Of a DNA stretch of 6,905 bases, positions 1-5,787 are shown piece after piece. Where the stretch lies: contig CALJSD010000138.1 of assembly GCA_937976325.1 (NCBI GenBank), positions 1 to 6,905 of the forward strand, given 5' to 3'. The position numbers and the translations under genes were made by a program. Source of the stretch: an uncultured Carnobacterium sp. Its GTDB lineage: Bacteria > Bacillota > Bacilli > Lactobacillales > Aerococcaceae. The notes beneath the pieces were generated by a model, which worked only from the letters and a program-made list of their open reading frames with translations, searched no databases and was not told the origin of the DNA. Numbering within the stretch: the stretch's first letter is position 1; each line of letters opens with the position of its first letter.

Positions 1-940
1 TTCCTCCAAAATCACCAAACGCTGCTGGCATTCCAATCCCCGCCATCAACATTACAAACAACACTCCAAACGTCGTCGCGTGTCCTGGTGATTTGAAAAT
101 TCTAAAGAAGAATAAGTTTAGGCAGAGACTGTAAATAATCGTCGCGGCTAATAGTCCCGTAAACACTCCCCAGTTCATTTCTGGAACGAGTCCTGTAAAG
201 AACATCGCTGCCATCATAATCATATTGACGATAAACATAAAAATAAAGTACGCCAATAAGAACGAAAGTGTAATCTCCAAATTAGAACGTGGAGAGACGA
301 CTGAGCGTTTCAACACATGACTCTTCTTGAAGTTAATCCAGTCCGAAGCAATCACTGACGCATTCATGATGACATAAAGGAGAGAGATGAGCATGACTAC
401 TCCACTCGCAACACTCGTCTTCGTTTCATTGATAGTAACCACCATTTGATTGTCACTCTCTGGCAAGGTCTCTTCTTTCGTCAATACGCCTGTTTGTTGC
501 AGCTTCGCGTTTAGCATGACTTCTTTTAACACCTTCGTCAACTGTGCATCAAGTAGAAAATCTCTTGTGCCGCGCTGTGTATTCCAGATGCGAATCGTTG
601 GCACTTGGCCTTCTTTCGCCTTTTGTAAATAGTTCGCAGGTACTTCGTAAATAACGGTCATTTCGCCTTTTTTCAAAGCCTCTTTGGCGCTATCTAAATC
701 GAAGTACACATTTTCTTCTCGGATATACGGCGCAATCAATTCTTCGTACTCCTCATTCCCCTCGTTGAATACAAAGGCAACGGTTTTTGCGACCGTACTT
801 GGCGCTTTCGTATCCACCCTTCCTTGCGTGGTAAGCATGATTCCATTGATAAGGACCGGCATTCCAATCATCATAAAGAGAATCAGTGGCATTTTCAATA
901 ATCGTTTCAAATGAAAGATTGTCATTTTTACAAGATTCAT
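1..940 (-). CDS. ABC-2 type transporter permease, second subunit (partial, C-terminus outside window)
   Basis: This is an open reading frame of 313 codons with no stop before the window edge, starting with MNLVKMTIFHLKRLLKMPLI. It is a membrane subunit of an ABC-2 exporter. Visible are a first membrane segment at about residues 14-36, a large probably extracytoplasmic domain at about 37-173, then hydrophobic segments at about 175-194, 222-248, 254-282 and 288-308. This TM1, big loop, C-terminal TM bundle layout is that of ABC2_membrane_3 / YhaP-like permeases. The loop has the same general character as that of the preceding permease, so the two probably form a heterodimer driven by the ATPase at 2101-3033. 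The start codon overlaps the previous stop as ATGA (937-940), and AAAGGAGG (948-955) lies 7 bases upstream, which fixes the start. By position it corresponds to LnrN (YfiN) in B. subtilis, about 385 residues, so roughly 70 residues are probably missing. The family is secure; the substrate is inferred. Confidence 0.9.
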   Translation of the reverse strand, partial: MNLVKMTIFHLKRLLKMPLILFMMIGMPVLINGIMLTTQGRVDTKAPSTVAKTVAFVFNEGNEEYEELIAPYIREENVYFDLDSAKEALKKGEMTVIYEVPANYLQKAKEGQVPTIRIWNTQRGTRDFLLDAQLTKVLKEVMLNAKLQQTGVLTKEETLPESDNQMVVTINETKTSVASGVVMLISLLYVIMNASVIASDWINFKKSHVLKRSVVSPRSNLEITLSFLLAYFIFMFIVNMIMMAAMFFTGLVPEMNWGVFTGLLAATIIYSLCLNLFFFRIFKSPGHATTFGVLFVMLMAGIGMPAAFGDFGG

Positions 941-2091
941 TGACGCGCCTCCTTTCTCTTCAATGACCAGTTAAAGGCTACTCCTAACACTAAAATAATC
1001 GGTGCGGCAACCATAGCCATTCCTTTCATCGACACGCCATTCATCACATCGACAAATGGGGTGTAAATAAATTGGCGGAACGGATTTCCGCTTAGGAAAC
1101 TAAAGGTTGAACTAATACGATCTAGCGGGATGACACCCGATAAGAACAAGTAAACCAAGTTAATTCCAGTCGAGAAGGCTGGCATGTTCTTCTCCGTCAC
1201 AAAATTACCGAGTAAGTTTCCAAGAACATTGAAGACTAAACTATAGAAAACGATAAGGACAAAGATGATACCGATGTTTCCTCCAAAAGTTGTTGAATCG
1301 AGGATTTTCCATAGGCCGATATACACGAAGGACAATAGCGTCGTCATAATCATATTTACGGCTAAATCGAGTCTGTCTCTTTCGCAAATACTAAATGGCA
1401 ATACATTCAAGCGTTTGCGAAGCCCGCTGAGTTCTCGTTGTACCCCAAAGCGCATCGCAGTTTCAAGGAACATCATAAATAGAAATCCTAAACCTGTAAT
1501 TGCGTAGTGTTGGTTTGCAGTTACTTGTGACTCTGCTTCTACCTGTTCCGTCTCAAAAGCTCCCGCCTGGATTTCCTGTTGTAAGGATACAAGCATCCCC
1601 GCTGCTTGTTCGGGCGTTATGGATGCATTTTTACTCTCTGCGACTTCATGCATCACCGAACTGGCTTCTAATAATTGCGAAGTCATTGTTTTCAAGAGCG
1701 ATTCATACACCGCAAGTGACGTACTCGATGTCCGCCCTGATTTCTCGATGGTAATCGGAGTTGCTTGCGAACGCGTTTGAATCGACTCTGTAAAATCAGC
1801 TGGAATCGTCGCAATGATTTTGGCATCGTCTTTCACACTTGTCAGCGCAATTTGTTTTTCCTCAGTGAGTTGCTCAAACAACGCCACGATTTGTTCTCCG
1901 TAAGCTCCTTTGTCTTGATTATCGATATAAATTTTCGTCTCGATATTTAAATCAGACGGATTGAAGGCACTCTTTGTGGAGAAGGCTAAGAATAACGCTA
2001 ATAGAAATGGCATTAAGACCATGAGTAATAGCGCTGGAAAAGACTTCAGAGAGGATATTAAATTGGCTTTAATATAACGAATGTATCTCAT
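937..2091 (-). CDS. ABC-2 type transporter permease, first subunit
   Basis: A 384-residue membrane subunit of an ABC-2 exporter. A basic N-terminus is followed by TM1 at about 19-38, then a long hydrophilic, probably extracytoplasmic domain at about 40-194, and five further hydrophobic segments at about 195-213, 240-262, 272-297, 304-322 and 355-376. The tail is basic (LKRKEARQ). The external domain contains a predicted helical, Glu/Gln-rich stretch at about 130-190. Full length for the family; LnrM/LnrN-type permeases are about 385-396 residues. The ribosome site GGAGGA starts directly after the stop codon of the ATPase gene and lies only 3 bases before the ATG; the intergenic gap is 9 bases. 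It shares a 4-base ATGA overlap with the next permease, indicating translational coupling. It is inferred to pair with that permease and the upstream ATPase. Substrate unknown; a lipophilic or membrane-active compound is likely by analogy. Confidence 0.92.
   Translation of the reverse strand: MRYIRYIKANLISSLKSFPALLLMVLMPFLLALFLAFSTKSAFNPSDLNIETKIYIDNQDKGAYGEQIVALFEQLTEEKQIALTSVKDDAKIIATIPADFTESIQTRSQATPITIEKSGRTSSTSLAVYESLLKTMTSQLLEASSVMHEVAESKNASITPEQAAGMLVSLQQEIQAGAFETEQVEAESQVTANQHYAITGLGFLFMMFLETAMRFGVQRELSGLRKRLNVLPFSICERDRLDLAVNMIMTTLLSFVYIGLWKILDSTTFGGNIGIIFVLIVFYSLVFNVLGNLLGNFVTEKNMPAFSTGINLVYLFLSGVIPLDRISSTFSFLSGNPFRQFIYTPFVDVMNGVSMKGMAMVAAPIILVLGVAFNWSLKRKEARQ
948..955 (-). promoter_or_regulatory. 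Ribosome binding site of second permease, inside the upstream gene
   Basis: The minus strand reads AAAGGAGG, 7 bases before the ATG at 938-940. It is embedded in the last codons (Lys-Glu) of the first permease. With the ATGA start/stop overlap it argues for coupled translation and equal amounts of the two subunits. Confidence 0.85.
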
Positions 2092-2100
2092 AAGTCCTCC

Positions 2101-3033
2101 TTAATCACGAAGCGTATTTCCTGTTAATTGTAAGAACGCCTCTTCTAATGTCGTTTCTTTTACGTTGACGGATTTAATCACGAGTTGTGCCTGTTCGACT
2201 TGCTCAATCAATTTCATCATCGAGAAAATCGTTTGGTCAATCGTGAGGGCTATGTCTTGTCCGTCCACTGTTACAAATTGAATGCCGTTTTCGCTATTCT
2301 TCAACACTTCGTCAAATCCAGCAGGTACGCGATCCAATGTGAGTGCCACCGTTTGTGTATGCCCCACGAGTTTTTTCACTTCTTCTTTCGTGCCATACGC
2401 CACTTCTTCTCCTAAATCGAGAATGAAGACACGCTTACAGAGGGCTTCGATTTCCTCCATATAGTGCGACGTGTAAAGAATTGTCGTTCCTTGTTCAGCA
2501 AGAGACTGAATATAGTCGAAGATATGTTGACGCGACTGCGCATCAACCCCAACAGTTGGTTCATCTAAAATCAAAATCGAAGGATTATGCAACATCGCAA
2601 CAGCAATATTCAAGCGACGTTTCATCCCGCCAGAGTAGTTTTTCACTTTTTCTTTCTTCTTGTCGGTAAGTCCGGCCACTTCCAGTAACTTCTCGATTTG
2701 ACTCTTCAACTCTCCCCCTGCTAACCCGTAAAGTCCACCGAAGTATTCTAAGTTGTCGACCGCGTTCAATTCCTCAAGAAGCGCGATATCTTGTGGCACT
2801 AAGCCTAAGTGTTTTCGAATTTCTACTTTATCGGTTTTAATCGACTTTCCATTAATGAAAATCTCACCGCTATCCATCGATTGAATCCCTGTCAGAATAT
2901 CAATCAATGTACTTTTCCCAGCTCCATTAGGTCCAAGTAATCCAAAAAGTTCCCCTTCCATAATTTCAAAGGAAACATTTTGTAGGACTTTTTGTCGTCC
3001 GTAAGATTTGGTTACGTCTTTAATTTCAATCAT
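2101..3033 (-). CDS. ABC transporter ATP-binding protein (LnrL/YfiL-like)
   Basis: A 310-residue cytoplasmic ATPase that would power export through the two ABC-2 permeases encoded downstream. All nucleotide-binding motifs are intact: A-loop Tyr11, Walker A GPNGAGKST at 34-42, Q-loop Gln81, signature YSGGMKRR at 133-140, Walker B ILILDEP at 153-159 with catalytic Glu158, D-loop GVDA at 162-165 and H-loop His190. Residues from about 225 form the extra C-terminal domain (DUF4162-like) common in ABC-2 drug and antibiotic exporters, ending in the typical LEEAFLQLTG. Length is almost that of B. subtilis LnrL (about 311). GAGG at 3041-3044 lies 7 bases before the ATG and directly follows the stop of the small peptide gene at 3046-3144, 12 bases upstream. 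Translation of the two is probably coupled. Function as an exporter ATPase is secure; a role in resistance is inferred from context. Confidence 0.95.
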   Translation of the reverse strand: MIEIKDVTKSYGRQKVLQNVSFEIMEGELFGLLGPNGAGKSTLIDILTGIQSMDSGEIFINGKSIKTDKVEIRKHLGLVPQDIALLEELNAVDNLEYFGGLYGLAGGELKSQIEKLLEVAGLTDKKKEKVKNYSGGMKRRLNIAVAMLHNPSILILDEPTVGVDAQSRQHIFDYIQSLAEQGTTILYTSHYMEEIEALCKRVFILDLGEEVAYGTKEEVKKLVGHTQTVALTLDRVPAGFDEVLKNSENGIQFVTVDGQDIALTIDQTIFSMMKLIEQVEQAQLVIKSVNVKETTLEEAFLQLTGNTLRD

Positions 3034-3045
3034 ATGTACACCTCT

Positions 3046-3144
3046 TTATCGAATAAATGAAAGGATTGCTATTAATAAACAAAGAACAATCGCGACGATT
3101 TTTTCCTGTTTTAAATCTTTAGGGGTCTTCTTGGATTCGTTCAT
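3046..3144 (-). CDS. 32-residue single-pass membrane peptide, first gene of the ABC operon
   Basis: A small frame of 32 codons plus TAA. The N-terminal half (residues 1-15) is hydrophilic and lysine-rich, starting MNESKKTPKDLKQEK. Residues 16-31 are an uninterrupted hydrophobic stretch, IVAIVLCLLIAILSFI, ending in a single Arg. The shape is that of a tail-anchored or single-pass membrane microprotein; no signal peptidase site is evident. A near-perfect ribosome site (AGGAGGA, 3152-3158) sits 7 bases before the ATG. The stop codon lies 12 bases before the ATPase start, and the ATPase ribosome site follows it almost at once. A good promoter lies just upstream with a leader of only about 24 bases. 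These signs support real translation. The family is not recognised. It could be an accessory subunit or regulator of the transporter, or a leader frame that only couples translation. Existence is likely; function unknown. Confidence 0.72.
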   Translation of the reverse strand: MNESKKTPKDLKQEKIVAIVLCLLIAILSFIR

Positions 3145-3151
3145 TTGTTTA

Positions 3152-3158
3152 TCCTCCT
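3152..3158 (-). promoter_or_regulatory. Ribosome binding site of the 32-residue membrane peptide
   Basis: The minus strand reads AGGAGGA, close to the ideal anti-16S complement, 7 bases before the ATG at 3142-3144. It is the first ribosome site of the ABC mRNA and is the main evidence that the small frame is translated. Confidence 0.8.
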
Positions 3159-3174
3159 ACTTGTTTGTACCCTT

Positions 3175-3203
3175 ATCATAGCAAACACCCATCGGAGTCT
3201 ATA
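3175..3203 (-). promoter_or_regulatory. Extended -10 promoter of the ABC exporter operon
   Basis: The -10 hexamer TATGAT (3175-3180) is preceded by TGC, making an extended -10. At 17-base spacing the -35 position (3198-3203) reads TATAGA, only 3 of 6 matches to TTGACA. Transcription would start near 3168, leaving about 24 bases of leader. A weak -35 with an upstream palindrome is the usual design of a promoter that needs an activator, here plausibly the response regulator encoded at 3320-3970. Confidence 0.65.
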
Positions 3204-3238
3204 GTCCAAAACGTCATCACATATCGTGACTAAAGTCA
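3195..3238 (-). promoter_or_regulatory. Candidate response-regulator operator (palindrome plus second imperfect site)
   Basis: The minus strand carries TGACTTTAGTCA at 3227-3238, a perfect 5-bp inverted repeat with a 2-base centre, about 65 bases upstream of the predicted transcript start. It overlaps a second inverted repeat, TCAC-N5-GTGA, at 3217-3229. A related, imperfect element GACTATAGACTC (3195-3206) lies about 31 bases closer to the gene and covers the -35 position. Both contain ACT-N2-AG. The short ACT/AGT dyad resembles sites reported for VraR/LiaR-type NarL-family regulators. Binding by the neighbouring regulator is an inference. Confidence 0.45.
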
Positions 3239-3248
3239 TGTTTTCTAT

Positions 3249-3312
3249 AAAAAATGCCCCGACTCTTTCAGATTCTATACTCCACGGTGGTTTGTCTGAA
3301 AGAATCGGAGCA
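3249..3312 (-). terminator. Rho-independent terminator after the two-component operon
   Basis: Minus-strand arms at 3295-3312 and 3255-3272 pair over 18 bases with two G-U wobbles and no mismatch. They enclose a 22-base loop that contains a small CCAC/GTGG dyad, and are followed by six T residues (3249-3254). The hairpin starts 7 bases after the regulator stop codon and cleanly separates the two-component operon from the ABC operon. The plus-strand reading has no good T-run, so it is directional. Confidence 0.9.
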
Positions 3313-3319
3313 GTCTTAA

Positions 3320-3970
3320 TTATTGTTTGAGTTTGTTTTCGTACGCGAAAATCACAAGTTGAGTGCGGTCACGCAATTCTAATTTCGATAAAATCGTACT
3401 AATATTATTTTTTACGGTTCCTTCTGAGAGGAAGAGCGTTTGCGCGATTTCTTTATTGCTTAAGCCTTGCGCCACTTGTTGGATAAGCTCTACCTCACGT
3501 GGTGTGAGCCCCCATTTTTCCGCATCAAAGCTTGCAGGCTTCTCAACGGTCGTATTCGTCAGTAGCGCCTCTGAAATCACCGTATCCATCACGACTTTTC
3601 CAGACATGGCGACTTTAATCCCGTCAAGAATCGCCTCTGGACTACTGTCTTTTAATAAATACCCCGAAGCACCATTTTGCACGGCTTCGACAATATATTC
3701 TGTATCTTGGAAGGTCGTCACAATCAGCACCTTCACCTCTGGAAAGGCCTCTTTAATCAGCTTCGTTCCTTCAATCCCGTTACTCTCAGGCATGCGAATA
3801 TCCATCAAGACCACATCTGGTTGGTGCTCCTTGCAGGCTTCAAAGGCCGCACGTCCACTCTCTGCTAAAGCGAGGACTTCGACATTACCGCTCGCCTCAA
3901 GCATGATTTTTAAACCAGTACGGATGAGCATTTCATCGTCGGCAATAATAAGTTTGATTGGGTTTGTCAT
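3320..3970 (-). CDS. NarL/LuxR-family response regulator (LnrK/YfiK-like)
   Basis: A 216-residue DNA-binding response regulator, the cytoplasmic output of the adjacent kinase. The receiver domain occupies about 5-120 with the acidic pocket Asp11/Asp12, phosphoacceptor Asp57 (VVLMDIRMP), the switch Thr85/Thr86 and Lys107. A linker at about 122-152 leads to a GerE/LuxR helix-turn-helix at about 153-210, LTPREVELI to the recognition helix around SEGTVKNNISTIL. All key residues are present. GAGGAG (3975-3980) lies 4 bases before the ATG, and the gap to the kinase stop is 14 bases, so the pair is cotranscribed. Likely target: the promoter of the ABC exporter operon, about 150 bases downstream, which has a weak -35 and a palindrome. 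Size and context match LnrK of B. subtilis, and LiaR/VraR/DesR are relatives. Family and role as kinase partner are firm; the target is inferred. Confidence 0.95.
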   Translation of the reverse strand: MTNPIKLIIADDEMLIRTGLKIMLEASGNVEVLALAESGRAAFEACKEHQPDVVLMDIRMPESNGIEGTKLIKEAFPEVKVLIVTTFQDTEYIVEAVQNGASGYLLKDSSPEAILDGIKVAMSGKVVMDTVISEALLTNTTVEKPASFDAEKWGLTPREVELIQQVAQGLSNKEIAQTLFLSEGTVKNNISTILSKLELRDRTQLVIFAYENKLKQ

Positions 3971-3984
3971 GGTTCTCCTCGTTT

Positions 3985-5109
3985 CTATTGTTTTTCTGTA
4001 TTCGGTAGGATCATTTGCACGGTCACGCCAGGATTAGACGCCTCAATGGCAACAGATCCGCCTTCTCCTCTCAGACGTTCTTGGAGTGATTTGAGTCCGC
4101 CTTTTGGAGCTAAATCAAGTGCTCCTGTTCCGTTATCTTTAATCGTCACGACTAATTGCGATGGATTATACATCAACAGCACGGTAATGCGTGTCGCTTG
4201 GCCATGTCGCATCGCGTTTGTAATTGCCTCTTGGACCCCACGGAAGATGCTGAGCTCCGCCTCACTTGTAAGCGTGAAGGTCGGCTCATTTTTTCTAAAC
4301 TGAATATCGATGCCGCTGTTGACTTGCACCTCGTGGAAAAATTCTTCCAGCGCAATATCCAGCTGCTTCTTATCCATTTGTTCTGGTTTCAAATCATGAA
4401 CAATCTTACGCACTTCTTGCAATCCTTCGACCGCAAAATCACGAAGCCCCTCGCTCATTTCTTGAATCGGTGAATTTTGTTGCTTAGCCAGTTGCGAAAT
4501 CGCCCCTAGCTGAATAATAATCGTGGACAGACTGTGTCCCACTGAATCGTGAATCTCACGAGAAATTCGGTTTCGCTCTTGCAACGTGAAGATTTCCTTC
4601 ATCGTCCCCATTTTATATTGGGCTTGTTGCAAGTCATACCGTTGCTCGCTGAGTTTTTGCTCGGCTTTTTCCAACTCTTCTTGCAGCGCTCTTCGCTCTT
4701 CCAATATATGATTTCCATAAGAGAAGAATAAAAGGAAGAACAAGGTCATCACGACTTGAATGCTATCGCCTTGTTGAACGGCTGGAACGATAACGACCGC
4801 CCCTAATATCAACTGTAGAATCAATGCATTTCTAAAGGAGAATCGGAGACTCACCTCGAAGCAGAGAAGAAGAATCAGTCCTGTAAAAATGGTATGGAAA
4901 TACAAACAGAGGAGGACGACCGCGATGCCTTCAATCAGGATATACCACTGATATTTCAATGAATAATAGCCAACTTGCACAAGCGCGATAAATCCAAAGA
5001 AGAAGGCGATGTCTCCTGCGTTCATATTCGGCAGTTGCGACCATTCAAAAAGCGCAAAAAGGATGAAACCATACCGAATAATGAATCGTACCCATTGATC
5101 GATTTTCAT
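3985..5109 (-). CDS. Sensor histidine kinase, DesK/NarL type (LnrJ/YfiJ-like)
   Basis: A 374-residue membrane kinase that would phosphorylate the regulator encoded 14 bases downstream. The N-terminal 133 residues are about six hydrophobic segments (roughly 11-23, 35-49, 55-72, 76-88, 95-111, 118-133) joined by very short loops, with no sizeable external domain, so it probably senses at or in the membrane. A predicted coiled coil (about 134-178, rich in Glu/Gln/Lys) leads to a HisKA_3 dimerisation domain with phosphoacceptor His187 in SREIHDSVGHSLS. The ATP-binding domain follows: N-box QEAITNAMRHG with Asn298, DNGTG at 325-329, and GGLKSLQERL at 337-346. All catalytic motifs are intact. AAAGGGG with 7-base spacing precedes the ATG, and 18 bases separate it from the CPBP protease gene. 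Relatives include DesK, LiaS, VraS and LnrJ. The signal is unknown; a membrane-active antibiotic or membrane disturbance is the best guess. Confidence 0.95.
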   Translation of the reverse strand: MKIDQWVRFIIRYGFILFALFEWSQLPNMNAGDIAFFFGFIALVQVGYYSLKYQWYILIEGIAVVLLCLYFHTIFTGLILLLCFEVSLRFSFRNALILQLILGAVVIVPAVQQGDSIQVVMTLFFLLFFSYGNHILEERRALQEELEKAEQKLSEQRYDLQQAQYKMGTMKEIFTLQERNRISREIHDSVGHSLSTIIIQLGAISQLAKQQNSPIQEMSEGLRDFAVEGLQEVRKIVHDLKPEQMDKKQLDIALEEFFHEVQVNSGIDIQFRKNEPTFTLTSEAELSIFRGVQEAITNAMRHGQATRITVLLMYNPSQLVVTIKDNGTGALDLAPKGGLKSLQERLRGEGGSVAIEASNPGVTVQMILPNTEKQ

Positions 5110-5127
5110 GATTTCACCCCTTTGTCA

Positions 5128-5778
5128 TTACTGATTTAATAAAAATAAAAACGCGATAAAATTATTGAGAAAATGCATCGAGATGGATGCAAAAATATTG
5201 TTGTTATAATAACGATACATCCCCACAATCGGAATTGTTAATGGAACGTACATTAATGCCGCTGTCCAGTCAATCAAACCTGCAGCATCTTTTGAAAGTG
5301 CGTGAAGTAGCACGAATAGAAACGCTGAAATAAACGTTAATACCTCTACATTAAGCGATTTCTTAAACGAACCAATGATGGCTTCACGAAACACCAATTC
5401 TTCCAAGATTGGCGCTACAACGCATAGTAGAACAAACATGGTCACTGCATTGTTTGCGCTCATCATCTTCTCGATTTGTTCTTGGTTATCCGACGTCACA
5501 TCTCCAATAAACCGGGCTACCGCAATTGCTAACCCAATACGAAGTGCGTATCCAATCGCCAAATCTCGAATAAACGGACGCTTGATGAAGTTTTTGAACC
5601 CTTCCACAAGCTTCTCGCGGAACAATGCGACTCCAATCACTGTTGAAACCAGTTGAAGGATCAGGTAGGCATTTGTATCAATACTTGGTCCCGAAGACGT
5701 ATAACGAATAAAGAACGCCGGGAAAACCATCAAGTTTAAAAAGTAAACAACCCATAATAGAACCGCATTTTTCTTCAT
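5128..5778 (-). CDS. CPBP (CAAX/Abi) family intramembrane metalloprotease homologue
   Basis: A 216-residue polytopic membrane protein of the CPBP family, related to eukaryotic Rce1 and to bacteriocin self-immunity Abi proteins. Hydrophobic segments lie at about 5-24, 37-53, 73-92, 111-124, 144-160, 172-188 and 195-214. The conserved catalytic motifs are visible: EELVFR (Glu126, Glu127, Arg131), the second-motif histidine in FLFVLLHAL (His159), and HFLNN (His202, Asn206). So it is predicted active. Its AGAGGTG ribosome site overlaps the stop codon of the phosphoesterase gene (gap 9 bases), and the kinase gene follows after 18 bases, so it is an inner gene of this operon. Possible roles are immunity or resistance to a membrane-active peptide, or cleavage of a membrane protein linked to the sensor. 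Family is secure; substrate unknown. Confidence 0.92.
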   Translation of the reverse strand: MKKNAVLLWVVYFLNLMVFPAFFIRYTSSGPSIDTNAYLILQLVSTVIGVALFREKLVEGFKNFIKRPFIRDLAIGYALRIGLAIAVARFIGDVTSDNQEQIEKMMSANNAVTMFVLLCVVAPILEELVFREAIIGSFKKSLNVEVLTFISAFLFVLLHALSKDAAGLIDWTAALMYVPLTIPIVGMYRYYNNNIFASISMHFLNNFIAFLFLLNQ

Positions 5779-5787
5779 AGAACACCT

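Noticed and set aside
450..914. Plus-strand frames of 60 and 76 codons opposite the partial permease
   Set aside because: The minus strand is open across the whole stretch 1-940 with a coherent ABC-2 permease and a strong ribosome site. The plus frames have no family features.
3145..3174. Possible attenuator or riboswitch in the exporter leader
   Set aside because: The predicted leader is only about 24 bases and shows no hairpin or T-run, which is too short for an RNA switch.
3149..3248. A mobile element or attachment site suggested by several short inverted repeats
   Set aside because: The repeats are 4-6 bases and fit a regulator operator. No transposase, target duplication or longer terminal repeat is present.
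3363..4037. A 224-codon open frame on the plus strand opposite the regulator gene
   Set aside because: It lies fully antisense to the regulator and the kinase 3' end, which have clear conserved motifs. Its translation is Ser-rich low-information sequence with no recognisable domain, typical of a shadow frame.
4173..4355. A 60-codon minus-strand frame within the kinase gene
   Set aside because: It is an out-of-frame alternative inside the conserved HisKA_3/ATPase coding region, with no independent signals.
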